A stretch of 64,000 nt of DNA from Sulfurimonas sp. (GCF_029027585.1 NZ_CP093397.1:1911405-1975404); one strand, 5' to 3'. Positions 37,761 through 46,527 are shown, counted from the first letter of the stretch. Translations and numbers: made by a program. The notes: a model not told the origin generated them from the letters alone.

Positions 37761-38434
37761 GCGTTGCCCTCGATTTACCCACAAAACAAGAAAACCTAGA
37801 TTTAATCCACAAAATAAAAGAGTATGATGTTTGGCTAAAAGTCGGACTAAGAACTTTCATAAGAGATGGAGAAGATTTCCTGCTTGAAATAAAACAAATA
37901 AATCCTGATTTTAAAATATTTTTAGATTTAAAACTATATGATATTCCAAATACTATGGCAGATGCTGCCCAATCGATAATGGGGCTTGGTGTTGATATGT
38001 TTAATGTACATGCAAGTGCAGGAAAACGAGCAATGAGTGAAGTTATGAAAAGATTGGACGCTTATGCATCTAGACCAATAGTTTTAGCTGTCACAGCTCT
38101 TACATCGTTTAGTGAAGATGAATTTGTTAGAGTTTATGAAAAGGGTATAAATGAAAAAGCTGACCAATTTGGGATAGATGCACATGAAAGTGGCTTAGAT
38201 GGAGTAGTTTGTAGTGCTTTTGAGAGTGCTTCTATAAAAGATGTAACTGCAAGTAGTTTTATGACCTTAACTCCAGGAATTCGTCCTTTTGGAGAAGATG
38301 CTGGTGATCAGAAAAGAGTAGCAAATATAGAGTTTGCAAAAGATGCTCAAGTAGATTTCATAGTTGTTGGTCGCCCGATTTATCAAGCTGAAAATCCTGC
38401 AGAAGTAGTAGAGAAGATTTTAAAAAAACTTTAG
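37748..38434 (+). CDS. pyrF: Orotidine-5'-phosphate decarboxylase
   Basis: 228 residues. CVALDLPTKQENLDLIHKIK is the N-terminal block, FLDLKLYDIPNTMADAA the catalytic K/D set, and TPGIRPFGEDAGDQKRVA and FIVVGRPIYQAENPAE the phosphate-binding C-terminal blocks of PyrF. It makes UMP, the last step of pyrimidine synthesis. ATG ATG at the start allows initiation at 37748 or 37751. It converges with the following minus-strand gene, overlapping by 4 bp. Confidence 0.95.
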   Translation: MMELCVALDLPTKQENLDLIHKIKEYDVWLKVGLRTFIRDGEDFLLEIKQINPDFKIFLDLKLYDIPNTMADAAQSIMGLGVDMFNVHASAGKRAMSEVMKRLDAYASRPIVLAVTALTSFSEDEFVRVYEKGINEKADQFGIDAHESGLDGVVCSAFESASIKDVTASSFMTLTPGIRPFGEDAGDQKRVANIEFAKDAQVDFIVVGRPIYQAENPAEVVEKILKKL

Positions 38435-39018
38435 CGTTCTTTTTTTACTTTTTTCATAAGTTCTTGAAATTTTATAGAGTTGTTTTGAACTTTAAAAAGT
38501 TTGTTGTTTTTGTTTATTTTGTAGATGCCAGTTGAGTTTATGAATATATCTGCCTTTAAATCTTTTCTGATATTTAAAGGTAAAATTCTAAAGCTTAGGT
38601 TGTCTAAAACAAGTGGTGACTTTCCATCTGCTTCAAAATAACTCAAAACCATGTGATATCCTCCAATATATTTTTCATAAACTGTTGTAAAGTAGAGCTT
38701 GTCTTTATCAAATCCAAGCTTTAAAAGGGTGAAATATTTTATGATGACATAATCTTCACAGTCCCCATAGCCTGTTATAAGAAATTCTTTAGGAGATGCC
38801 CAGTAATCCTCTTGTTTTTGTATAACATCATCATACTGAGGAAGAAGTTGATTTAGATAAAAATTTACTTTTAAAAGTTGTTTATTCTTTTGTAGATGCT
38901 TGTATGAGTTTATGTTTTTTTGATAGTCTTGTACTCTATTTTTTGCGATATTTCCAGAAACTTTTTTTATAGATGACAGCTCTTTTTTACTAAAGCTTGG
39001 ATAAGTATTTGAGAACAA
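38431..39018 (-). CDS. Bacterial transglutaminase-like cysteine proteinase (BTLCP)
   Basis: 195 residues from the TTG at 39018. The papain-like triad is visible: cysteine in GYGDCEDYVIIK, histidine in IGGYHMVLSY, aspartate in LVLDNLSFRI. BTLCP/COG3672 proteins are periplasmic and are linked to biofilm matrix regulation in the LapG group, although LapG itself is part of a distinct locus. Codons just upstream in the same frame encode hydrophobic residues (LFAFFLTTLLFS) that look like a signal peptide, but no ATG/GTG/TTG precedes them. Either the start is unusual or a base is missing or extra in the T-run near 39030. Confidence 0.7.
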   Translation of the reverse strand: MFSNTYPSFSKKELSSIKKVSGNIAKNRVQDYQKNINSYKHLQKNKQLLKVNFYLNQLLPQYDDVIQKQEDYWASPKEFLITGYGDCEDYVIIKYFTLLKLGFDKDKLYFTTVYEKYIGGYHMVLSYFEADGKSPLVLDNLSFRILPLNIRKDLKADIFINSTGIYKINKNNKLFKVQNNSIKFQELMKKVKKER

Positions 39019-39153
39019 TAAAGTGGTTAAAAAAAGGCAAATAAAGAGTTTAATGGCTGAATCCTTTATGAAGTTAAAATATTATAATACAAACTTCTTT
39101 TATTTAAGCTAATTATTATGAATATATGAATATAATTTCAGCCTTCAAACAAT

Positions 39154-39244
39154 GGACAAGTGGGTGAGCTGGCTGAAACCACATCTCTGCTAAGGATGCG
39201 TAGGAGTAATCCTACCGAGAGTTCGAATCTCTCCTTGTCCACCA
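39154..39244 (+). tRNA. tRNA-Ser (anticodon GCU)
   Basis: 91 bases folding as a class II tRNA. GGACAAG pairs with CTTGTCC in the acceptor stem, followed by A and an encoded CCA. The anticodon loop CTGCTAA has GCT at 39189-39191. The long variable arm (TAGGAGTAATCCTA) and the T-arm GAGAG-TTCGAAT-CTCTC are as expected for serine. It reads AGC/AGU codons. Its last 23 bases are duplicated at 53336-53358, showing that it is the integration target of the adjacent prophage, which leaves the tRNA intact. Confidence 0.96.
39222..39244 (+). repeat. attL: 23-bp direct repeat in the tRNA-Ser 3' end
   Basis: The 23 bases from the T-loop to the CCA end are identical to 53336-53358; the flanking bases differ on both sides. 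One copy lies in a complete tRNA next to an integrase gene and the other is a bare 3' fragment 14 kb away, which is the classical pattern of site-specific integration into a tRNA. Confidence 0.92.
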
Positions 39245-39249
39245 TAAAG

Positions 39250-39264
39250 CCCTATATTTAGGGG
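39250..39264 (+). terminator. Short hairpin after tRNA-Ser
   Basis: CCCTA / TAGGG form a 5-bp stem with loop TATT, directly behind the tRNA and followed by GTTTG. It lies on the prophage side of attL, so the phage supplies the terminator of the tRNA transcript. Confidence 0.45.
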
Positions 39265-39309
39265 TTTGAAGAACCTTTTTGAAAATCACTTTTTTTCTTA
39301 GCGTACCCC

Positions 39310-40188
39310 TCAAATGTAAATATTTATCGACCTATCAAAATTTTCGTTAAACGAATCTATATAATTTACATACACATCAAAGACCATTTGAGCGTTTGCA
39401 TGACCTAATAATTGAGCAAGTTGCAAAGGTGTAACTAAATTGTTATAAAGCATATTTGTAGCATAAGTATGTCTAGCGTTGTAAGGTCGTCTATACTCTA
39501 AATTTAACTCTTTAAGTGCTTTCTTCCAAAAGTTTTCAGCGAACACATGATTATCTTTATAAGGTTTCTTATATTGAGTAATAAATAGATACTCACTATC
39601 ATGTTTTTTGTATAGTTCTGTGATGTATGGCTCCAAGAGTTTTATAATAGGAATATCTCTTATACTATATTTTGTTTTAGGTGTACTTTCTCCATAGCGT
39701 GAGCGTGTACGCTGTACAGTTATAATTTGCTTTTTAAAATCTATATCACTCTTCTTGAGTGCAATTATTTCGCCCGAACGCATACCCGTATAAAATGCAA
39801 TAGCTAGATAATAACGATAGTTGTCGTTTTTAGATAAGGACATGATTTGTTTTACTTCATCAGCTGTAAAAGGTTTTATCTTTGGAGTGTCAAATTTAGG
39901 AAGCCTTACAAGTCTAACGGGATTACGAGTAATAACTTCATCATAAAGAGCTTCTTGTAAGATACCAGATAAGATACTAAGATATATTCGTTTAGATTTA
40001 CCACCTACATCATTAATATCATAAAGCCATTTTTTAATATCACTAGGTTTAATATCTGATATATCTAAATTACCAAAAGTAGGATTTAGTCTATCTCTTA
40101 CTATATTAGTATATTTGTCTAAAGTAGAGAATTTTAATTCATGCTTTTTAAACTCTAAATATAGTTTTGAGTAGTGAAAAAATTTCAT
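39310..40188 (-). CDS. int: Phage tyrosine integrase
   Basis: 292 residues. The N-terminal SAM-like core-binding part includes STLDKYTNIVRDRLNPTFG. The catalytic part has the first arginine in YTGMRSGEIIALKKSDID, PYNARHTYATNML (second R, with the usual first His replaced by Tyr), LLGHANAQMVFDVY with histidine and the nucleophilic tyrosine in VYVNYI. AAGGAT precedes the ATG. It would integrate and excise the prophage at the neighbouring tRNA-Ser. It is shorter than lambda-type integrases and appears to lack a separate arm-binding domain. It is the last gene of the minus-strand operon, beside attL. Confidence 0.92.
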   Translation of the reverse strand: MKFFHYSKLYLEFKKHELKFSTLDKYTNIVRDRLNPTFGNLDISDIKPSDIKKWLYDINDVGGKSKRIYLSILSGILQEALYDEVITRNPVRLVRLPKFDTPKIKPFTADEVKQIMSLSKNDNYRYYLAIAFYTGMRSGEIIALKKSDIDFKKQIITVQRTRSRYGESTPKTKYSIRDIPIIKLLEPYITELYKKHDSEYLFITQYKKPYKDNHVFAENFWKKALKELNLEYRRPYNARHTYATNMLYNNLVTPLQLAQLLGHANAQMVFDVYVNYIDSFNENFDRSINIYI

Positions 40189-40212
40189 TTTTATCCTTGA
40201 GATGTTGTCCGT

Positions 40213-40239
40213 TCAGGAGTGACAATAACTAGAGTTATT
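40213..40239. promoter_or_regulatory. Hairpin and repeated 11-mer between integrase and the small phage genes
   Basis: TCAGGAGTGAC (40213-40223) also occurs at 50745-50755 in the other phage intergenic region. Directly after it, AATAACT / AGTTATT (40224-40239) can form a 7-bp stem with a 2-base loop that overlaps the stop codon of the next gene. It may separate the integrase message from the lytic operon or be a phage replication or recombination site. Confidence 0.4.
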
Positions 40240-40459
40240 TTCCTATAATATGTTGTATTTTTATAAATTTTAATTTTTTTAATTCTTGTCTAATATTTTC
40301 AGCAATTTCGATTTCTTTATTATCACAACAATATTGAAAATGATATTTGTCTTTACAAGCCCAAGAACTTTTTAGAACAGACTTCATATAGTACTCATAT
40401 CGTTTTCTTTTGCATATAATGCAAGTATGTCTTTTATAGAATAATTTTTCATCTATCAT
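40235..40459 (-). CDS. Small cysteine-rich phage protein, unknown function
   Basis: 74 residues, no recognised family. Cysteines in HTCIICKRKRYE and further on in YHFQYCCDNKE suggest a small zinc-binding unit. The rest is basic (KKLKFIKIQHIIGK). It is coupled to the upstream small gene by an ATGA overlap at 40456-40459. A DNA-binding or regulatory role is possible but not shown. Confidence 0.55.
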   Translation of the reverse strand: MIDEKLFYKRHTCIICKRKRYEYYMKSVLKSSWACKDKYHFQYCCDNKEIEIAENIRQELKKLKFIKIQHIIGK

Positions 40460-40710
40460 GTTAAAATACCTCTCATCATTTTTTTGTATGCTTTTTTTGC
40501 ATGTCTGTACTTTATAAAATTTCTTTCATAAATATATTTATTGTTGTGTAAATCAAGCATATCAACGCTATATATTATTTCACTTTTTACTTTCATATAT
40601 TTTTTTTTGTTTATTACTAAAGAAATATGAAGTACTTCTAAACAAGTCTCATATTGACCATTACACTCATGTATATCCATATATGCTAAAAACTCTTTAT
40701 TAATACTCAT
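40456..40710 (-). CDS. Small phage protein, unknown function
   Basis: About 84 residues from the ATG at 40710, chosen because GAGGTG lies 6 bases upstream and the start then follows the Rep stop directly; an alternative ATG at 40734 would overlap rep. It is mixed and basic, with DIHECNGQYETCLEVLHISL in the middle and HAKKAYKKMMRGILT at the end. No family is recognised. It sits between rep and the cysteine-rich gene. Confidence 0.5.
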   Translation of the reverse strand: MSINKEFLAYMDIHECNGQYETCLEVLHISLVINKKKYMKVKSEIIYSVDMLDLHNNKYIYERNFIKYRHAKKAYKKMMRGILT

Positions 40711-40711
40711 C

Positions 40712-42112
40712 TTAAAACACCTCAAAAGCTTCATACATGCTAAATGGTTTCAGCAACTCACCCACTATTAAGCCTCGTTCTACCATTAAGTTATATGTAA
40801 CACCATAATGAGCGGGATTGACACTTTGCATGTCGATATTTTCGTAGTATTGTATAATCTGATAGTCTTTCATCTGGTAAGGTTGTATCTTTGGTTTAAT
40901 AAGCACATCATTAAGAGATAACGGAGTTTTATTGTTTTTAATGAGTATTTCGTTTTCTTGGTTATGCTCTTTTAGAGTATGCTGGTGAATTATGTAATCT
41001 TCATCATCTATTTTTATCTGTATAGGTTTAACAGATTTGTTTTGCTCTTGATAAATAGGCTCAAATTCAGCCTCTAAGTAAGTGTGGTCAGTATCTATTA
41101 ATTTATCATACCAATTTACGGGTTTAGGAACATAAATAGTACCGTACTCATTTTCGATAAGGACAATTTTTTTAGTAGTTGTATCGGTGTAGATTGATAA
41201 GCTTTCATCCCGATAGCCCTTTGTTAAATCTGTAAGCGTGTACATGCCGTTAAGCTTCCTATACACCTCTAAAGATACAAAGGTACGAGAAGTATAAAAA
41301 CGGCTTATTCCATGAAACAAATACCATAATGTAAGGTTTGTTATTTTTTCAGAATCATCTCTTAAATCATCAAGAGTTTTTAGAACATATTTCATAAGAT
41401 AAGAAACAGGGCTTTTTACATTTGTTTCAATATCGCCAAGAGGGGAAGGAAACAATCTTTTTAGTGAATTTACAATGCTTTCGACTTTATCTTGTGGGAT
41501 ATATAAACTCATATGTAAATGAGGTGTACCGTCCTTGTGTGGCTCAGTAACACGAAAGTAACATCTATCATCTTTTTCTATGTTCCTATAACTTCTTTCA
41601 TTGAAAAGTTTTTTAAGCATTTTAGATAATTCTTTAGAAGCATTGTGAGGGGAATATTTATCTACTGTATCAGTATAATCTAATATAGGCTCAATGAAGG
41701 GAATATTTTGCTTTACATGAGCATTTAAGAAATGATATTTGTTTTTTTGTTTAGTGTGAACTTTGATAATTTTACGACCACCAAACTTTGTATTAAAAAC
41801 TAATTTTGCGTTCTTTTTGCCATAATTGATAGTTTTCATAGAATGCCATACAGAGGGAAGAGTAAGAGAGAAAAATATATTTTTTAGATTTTTTTCTTTT
41901 GCATAGTCGTAGATAGACCATGCTCTGTGTTGTAACTCAGCTATATATCTATCAGCATTTGTATAGCTATTGCATACAAAATCAGCAAAAGGAACTATTT
42001 TATTGTCTAATTGTATGCCATTACTAAGCATATACTCTTTGTTAAACTCTAATTTTTTTAAAGCTTTATTTTTTTGATAAGAACTTAATCCGTAATTTTC
42101 CATTTGTGTCAC
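40712..42112 (-). CDS. Rolling-circle replication initiator (HUH endonuclease)
   Basis: 466 residues. The HUH metal-binding motif is PHLHMSLYIP near residue 200, preceded by CYFRVTEPHKDGT. The catalytic tyrosine motif is SYLMKYVLK near 237, as in phage Rep/pII-type proteins with Y-x-x-K. The C-terminal half has no clear domain. It would nick the phage plus-strand origin and start rolling-circle replication. A ribosome site AGGAGTGACAC precedes the ATG. It is downstream of the Zot gene on the minus strand. Confidence 0.85.
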   Translation of the reverse strand: MTQMENYGLSSYQKNKALKKLEFNKEYMLSNGIQLDNKIVPFADFVCNSYTNADRYIAELQHRAWSIYDYAKEKNLKNIFFSLTLPSVWHSMKTINYGKKNAKLVFNTKFGGRKIIKVHTKQKNKYHFLNAHVKQNIPFIEPILDYTDTVDKYSPHNASKELSKMLKKLFNERSYRNIEKDDRCYFRVTEPHKDGTPHLHMSLYIPQDKVESIVNSLKRLFPSPLGDIETNVKSPVSYLMKYVLKTLDDLRDDSEKITNLTLWYLFHGISRFYTSRTFVSLEVYRKLNGMYTLTDLTKGYRDESLSIYTDTTTKKIVLIENEYGTIYVPKPVNWYDKLIDTDHTYLEAEFEPIYQEQNKSVKPIQIKIDDEDYIIHQHTLKEHNQENEILIKNNKTPLSLNDVLIKPKIQPYQMKDYQIIQYYENIDMQSVNPAHYGVTYNLMVERGLIVGELLKPFSMYEAFEVF

Positions 42113-42176
42113 TCCTTAAATTTTTGTACGATAACTTTTTATAGATAGCCAAGGAGAATTGCTAAGCAATTCTCTA

Positions 42177-43367
42177 TCACTCGCTTTTGCTCGTCCTCGC
42201 TAAGGCGCTCGTCCTTGCGTTCTCTTCGTTCATATTCATATTAAATGGATTGATATTAAACTCTTTTCTTTTATTTTTTTCTATTTCTTTTGCAATAAAA
42301 AACTGTTTTAGCTCTTTTGTTTTAAGCTCTTTAGGTATGAAATAATAATAATCAGTTAGCTTTGATAATGTAGATTTACTTAAACCTTTTGAATAAGGAG
42401 TAAGTATATAAACCTCATTTATAATCTCACTAAATTCTAATTCTAAAGAGTGCTTAATAACTATAAATTTAAAATAGTTTAAAGATATCTCGTTACCATC
42501 ATATTTAGAATCAGTATTCCAACAATAACGCTTATTGCAACGAACAGACAATAAATAATCATCAGACTTTGGAGGTGGATAATCAACATCTTCATAGGTT
42601 GATGTAACACTATTGGATTGGTTTTCTACTGTATCAGGAGTATCAGGAGTAAGTCTATAAAGTAAAAATTTAAAAAAAGAAGCAGATATAAAAAGAGCTA
42701 ATAAAATATATACAATAAATCTAATTAACATTTTTTTAGGTTTATCAACTTCTCCACTTTTATATAAATCAAATATTTTTTTGTCAGAAGTAATAGTATT
42801 AGAAGAAAATTTATTATCTTTCACAAAGTAAGGCTCACTATAGTGTATATACCTAAGTTTATTACTGGCTAATTGTTTACTTTGAGGTTGAGCCTCATAA
42901 TATATTTCAGCATGTACAAGGTACTCAGCATTTATCTGTTTAGGACTTTGAGCAATAATTATAATTCTCATTTTAAAATGACCATGATATGCTAACCACC
43001 ACGAAATAACATCATCGTATCTCTTCATAAATAAAGAAGCTTCATCAAGAATTATTAGAGCGTCATTTATTTTATGACTATATGCATATCTATTTAATTC
43101 TTCATCACTCTTGTCGTCAAGTGCCATCTCATATAACTTAGACAGATGAATATATAAATCCTTCCAAACTAATTTATAAGCTACTGATTTAGAACCTCTA
43201 TCTCTAAAGAGTTGATTTACTTCTTTAAATTTAAAACCACCTATATTAGTAATAATGTTAGTAAACTTTGGAGAAATATTTTCATCTTTTAAATAATCGG
43301 TATATAGAATGTCAACAGCTCTATAAGTTTTACCAGTTCTAGGTTTACCAAAAAAATAATCAATCAT
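42177..43367 (-). CDS. Zot/pI-type phage assembly ATPase
   Basis: 396 residues from the ATG at 43367, which opens the family start MIDYFFGKPRTGKTYRAVDI; an earlier ATG at 43388 would only add seven residues. Walker A GKPRTGKT is at residues 7-14, and LIILDEASLFMKRYDD near 102 is the Walker B region. A single membrane helix lies near 210-232 (LIRFIVYILLALFISASFF), with a ~160-residue periplasmic tail. This is the pI/Zot assembly motor that drives coat addition at the inner membrane. It overlaps the secretin stop by 8 bp, fitting the pI-pIV contact. 'Toxin' in the family name refers to Vibrio CTX phage and is not implied here. Confidence 0.9.
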   Translation of the reverse strand: MIDYFFGKPRTGKTYRAVDILYTDYLKDENISPKFTNIITNIGGFKFKEVNQLFRDRGSKSVAYKLVWKDLYIHLSKLYEMALDDKSDEELNRYAYSHKINDALIILDEASLFMKRYDDVISWWLAYHGHFKMRIIIIAQSPKQINAEYLVHAEIYYEAQPQSKQLASNKLRYIHYSEPYFVKDNKFSSNTITSDKKIFDLYKSGEVDKPKKMLIRFIVYILLALFISASFFKFLLYRLTPDTPDTVENQSNSVTSTYEDVDYPPPKSDDYLLSVRCNKRYCWNTDSKYDGNEISLNYFKFIVIKHSLELEFSEIINEVYILTPYSKGLSKSTLSKLTDYYYFIPKELKTKELKQFFIAKEIEKNKRKEFNINPFNMNMNEENARTSALARTSKSE

Positions 43368-44744
43368 CTTTAAAACCTTGATTTTCAAACTTATTAAAAG
43401 CTTTTAAATTATACTCATCTTGTAGTTTTGATAATGTTCCTAAATCCTTTTGAAGTTGAGATAATTTCTCACTATTATCAATAATATATGGAGTCAAAAT
43501 AATCACTAAATTATCTTGCTCATTTGTTGTTGATGTACTTCTGAATAATGCACCAAGAAAAGGAATATCTCCTAATAATGGAACTTGTGACTTAGAATCC
43601 AAAGTGTAACTTCTTACTAAACCACCAATAATTATATTTTCGCCATGTCTTAATATTGTTTGTGTTTTCACTTCTTGTTTAGAGGTTACTGGTTGACCAG
43701 TTTCGTTATTACTACCATCATCAATTATATTTTCTAAAACTATTGATACTTCTAAGGTGACTTTGTCAGATGAAGAAACACGAGGAATTATTTTTAAAGT
43801 AAGTCCTATATCAGTTCTGACATAGGAATTTGTGACACCATTGTCAGAAGCAGAAACAGAGCCACTTTGTAAAGAAATAGTTTTACCAACATATATAGAT
43901 GATTCTTTATTATTAACACAAAGAATAGAAGGATTAGAGATTGATTTACTTGCACCATTTGTTTGAAGAAAATCAATAGATGCACCAAGAGCCAAACCAT
44001 CACCAACGAGTGAAGATGATAAGTTTTTACCTATCAAACCTTGAATAGGAACAATACCACTAAAGTTAGAACTAAAAGAAAGCAATCCACCACTAGATAG
44101 AAGCCTAGCACCATCAAAATTATATTTAATACCTAAATCTTCTGAATTTTTTTTATTTATATCTATTATACGAGCTTCTACATATACTTGATACTTTTCC
44201 TTGTCTAGCTCTTTTATAAGCGGTTCAAGAGCCTTTATAATGTGAGGAACACCTACAACTATAATAGAATTGATATCATCACTTTTAGAAATATTTGGTT
44301 TTAAAGATTCATCACTAAATTTTTGATTATTTATAATATTAATAAGAGCTTTAAAAACTTCATCAGCTTTAGCATTTTTAAGATTAAAAACTTTTAATGT
44401 TTGGTTATTCGTAGATGCTACATCAAACTTTTTTATTAAATTTTCTATTACTAAAATATTAGATTTTTTACCAATAACAATGATAGAGTTTAAATCCTCA
44501 TGAAGTAAAATTTTAACCTTGTCAGATTTTAAAGAAATGTTAAAAAGAAATTTAGAACTTTCGTTAAGATATGTCAAAAGTTCTTTAGCTCTTATATGTT
44601 TGACTTCATACATAACAACTATATTATTTAACTTTACATCTATTTTCTTAATTATCTTTTTTATCACTTTTATATTCTTTGGATAATCACTAATAAATAT
44701 CATATTAGAGCTTTTTATAGTTATGAAAGTGGAGTGCATTATAA
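43360..44744 (-). pseudogene. Phage secretin (pIV-like), C-terminal part severed by an IS element
   Basis: The reading frame holds the C-terminal ~450 residues of a secretin: DYPKNIKVIKKIIKKID and VIENLIKKFDV from N-domains, KYQVYVEARIIDINKKNSED, ISNPSILCVNNKESSIYVG, and the hallmark VPLLGDIPFLGALFR near the end. It lacks the signal peptide and N0 domain, which are on the other side of the IS at 46083-46507. A TTG inside the IS terminus (44760) could start translation but would leave the product without export signal. A working secretin forms the outer-membrane channel for phage extrusion. Confidence 0.85.
44737..44743 (+). repeat. 7-bp CATTATA flanking the IS3 element, left copy
   Basis: CATTATA is found here and at 46081-46087, on either side of the inserted sequence. 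This is close to a target duplication, but it overlaps the terminal TG/CA of the IS by 2 bp on one side and leaves an extra A on the other. The exact duplication is therefore unclear. Confidence 0.4.
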
Positions 44745-46082
44745 TGGTTCCCTTTTTCAAGACCAGTAAAACAAGTTTTCTTATTTTACCTCTTTACGAT
44801 ACCAGTGGTAACAGTTTTGCTCCTTTAGGATCTAAATTATTGACAGCTTTATAATAAACTTCATTTGGAGTTTTATATCCAATCGCCGAATGTAATCTTT
44901 TTTTGTTGTAAGAGTTCATATATATTTTTATTGCTCGATTGAGAGATTTTATATTCTTATATTCATTCAGATAAATTTCTTCATACTTAATACTTCGCCA
45001 GAATCTTTCGATGCAAATATTATCAGTAGCTCTACCTTTTCCATCCATTGAAATTTTAATGTTGTGTTTTTTGAGAATATCAACATGAACTTTTGAAGTA
45101 TATTGACTTCCCTGGTCTGTGTTAAATATCTCTGGTTTAGGATAAAATGCGAGTGCTTCATTTAACACACTTTTAACTAAGGAAATATCCATTGTGTTAG
45201 AAAGTTTCCATGAGAGTATTTTTTTACTATGCCAATCTATTATTGCGGCTAAATATACAAAGCCTTTTTCCAGTTTGATATAAGTAATATCTGTACTCCA
45301 GACTTGATTAGTTTTTTCAATTACAACACGTCCAGCATAATCTCTAAAATCTTTTAGGAGATATGGATACTTATAATGTTCTTTGTTTGCTGTAGTGGTC
45401 TTAGGCTTAGGATACAAGGCTTCTATACCCATATACTTCATAGCTTTCTTAACGAACTTTTTCCCTATGCTATACCCATCTCTTAAAAGTTGAGCATGAA
45501 TTCTTCTACTTCCATATGATGGAAAGTCTGAATATATATTATTTATAGCATCTAATATTTTCAAGTCTTTACCTCTACTAAACGGTTTAGTTGGAGTATA
45601 GTACAAACTCGACTTACTTACCTGTAGCAATTGACACTGCTTATTCTGTGATAATTTATGCTTAGCATCAAGTAGAGTTTTTCTCTCTTTAGATGAGGCC
45701 AAGCTTTTTAGCTTTTCCACAAGAAAATCCTTCTCAACAATTGTCTCTCCAAGTTTTTTTGCAATTGCATCTTTTTCATATTTAAGAGTATCAATTTCAT
45801 CTTTGTATTCTTTTACAACAGTACTTTTATCAAATGCTAATGACATATTCTCAAGAAACTGTTTTTTCCAATTTCTTAAACTTAGAGGTAGGACTTCATA
45901 TCCACTAGCTATTTCATTAACAGTTTTTTCACCCTCTAAAACTTCCAGTACTACTTTTGCTTTAAAATTTGCACTATAACTTTTTCTTTTTGCACTCATA
46001 TTTAATTCCTATATTCTCTATTTCAATTTTATCATTTTTGAAATAAGAAAACAAATTTTACTGGTTCAGTTTTAGGGGTTCA
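44745..46082 (-). mobile_element. IS3-family insertion sequence in the phage secretin gene
   Basis: About 1.34 kb with one transposase gene. The termini are related imperfect inverted repeats beginning TG: TGGTTCCC... at 44745 and, on the opposite strand, TGAACCCC... at 46082; both share (A)CCAGTAAAA 18-27 bases in. The insertion splits the secretin near codon 142. Flanks carry CATTATA on both sides. The single-copy target cannot be rebuilt in frame with that 7-bp duplication, so small changes followed insertion or the true duplication is shorter. Confidence 0.88.
44794..45999 (-). CDS. IS3-family transposase, OrfA-OrfB as one frame
   Basis: 401 residues. The OrfA part has the HTH region SANFKAKVVLEVLEGEKTV and a leucine-zipper-like coiled coil (DEIDTLKYEKDAIAKKLGE). 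The OrfB part has the DDE integrase core: VWSTDITYIKLEKGFVYLAA (first D), PEIFNTDQGSQYTSK (second D), and ATDNICIERFWRSIKYEEIY (E). Most IS3 members need a -1 ribosomal frameshift between OrfA and OrfB; here both are continuous, so the full transposase would be made without one. It appears intact. Confidence 0.93.
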   Translation of the reverse strand: MSAKRKSYSANFKAKVVLEVLEGEKTVNEIASGYEVLPLSLRNWKKQFLENMSLAFDKSTVVKEYKDEIDTLKYEKDAIAKKLGETIVEKDFLVEKLKSLASSKERKTLLDAKHKLSQNKQCQLLQVSKSSLYYTPTKPFSRGKDLKILDAINNIYSDFPSYGSRRIHAQLLRDGYSIGKKFVKKAMKYMGIEALYPKPKTTTANKEHYKYPYLLKDFRDYAGRVVIEKTNQVWSTDITYIKLEKGFVYLAAIIDWHSKKILSWKLSNTMDISLVKSVLNEALAFYPKPEIFNTDQGSQYTSKVHVDILKKHNIKISMDGKGRATDNICIERFWRSIKYEEIYLNEYKNIKSLNRAIKIYMNSYNKKRLHSAIGYKTPNEVYYKAVNNLDPKGAKLLPLVS

Positions 46083-46507
46083 TTATACATAGAAGTTAAG
46101 CTTTTGAGCTTAGAAGCAATGACATCAACATCGTTATTATTGATTTGAATAAGTTGTGACACTATAAAAGTATTATTTTTTAAACTACCTTTATAATTAG
46201 CTTCACTTTTAATAGCTTTTGAAATTTTAATAATTTCATAAAAAGAGCCATTTTTAATAAGAGTGTAACCTTTTGATTTTAAAACAGATGATAAAATATC
46301 TATAAGCTCATTATCATAGATTGAAGCGTTACTAACTAAATTTACTTGACCATTGATGATGTCAGTAACTAAAATATTTTTATTGACTAACTTTGAAACT
46401 ATTTTTATAAACTCATTGATTTTTAAATTTGAAAAATTTACATTTACCAATGTTTTAGCATTTAAACTAAATACCAAAATTAAAACTACAAATAAATACC
46501 TAAACAT
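46083..46507 (-). pseudogene. Phage secretin (pIV-like), N-terminal part severed by an IS element
   Basis: About 141 residues remain before the IS. A signal peptide (YLFVVLILVFSLNAKT) leads into the secretin N0-like domain (VNVNFSNLKINEFIKIVSKL) and the N1-type segment NNTFIVSQLIQINNNDVDVI ending at SLTSMY. The message continues into the IS and stops at 46058. AGGAGTGACAC precedes the ATG. Together with 43360-44744 it would make a secretin of ~590 residues. Confidence 0.85.
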
Positions 46508-46527
46508 GTGTCACTCCTATATTTAAA

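Noticed and set aside
42177-43367. Zot family name suggesting a toxin
   Set aside because: In this gene context it is the pI-like assembly ATPase; there is no evidence for an enterotoxic role.
41521-44760. Possibility that the element is an integrative plasmid rather than a phage
   Set aside because: HUH Rep and integrase would fit either, but Zot, DUF2523, a TspB-like anchor and pVIII-like genes are phage-specific.
43360-46507. Secretin as part of a host type II secretion or type IV pilus system
   Set aside because: It lies inside the att-bounded element, overlaps the Zot gene and has no pilin or Gsp genes around it.
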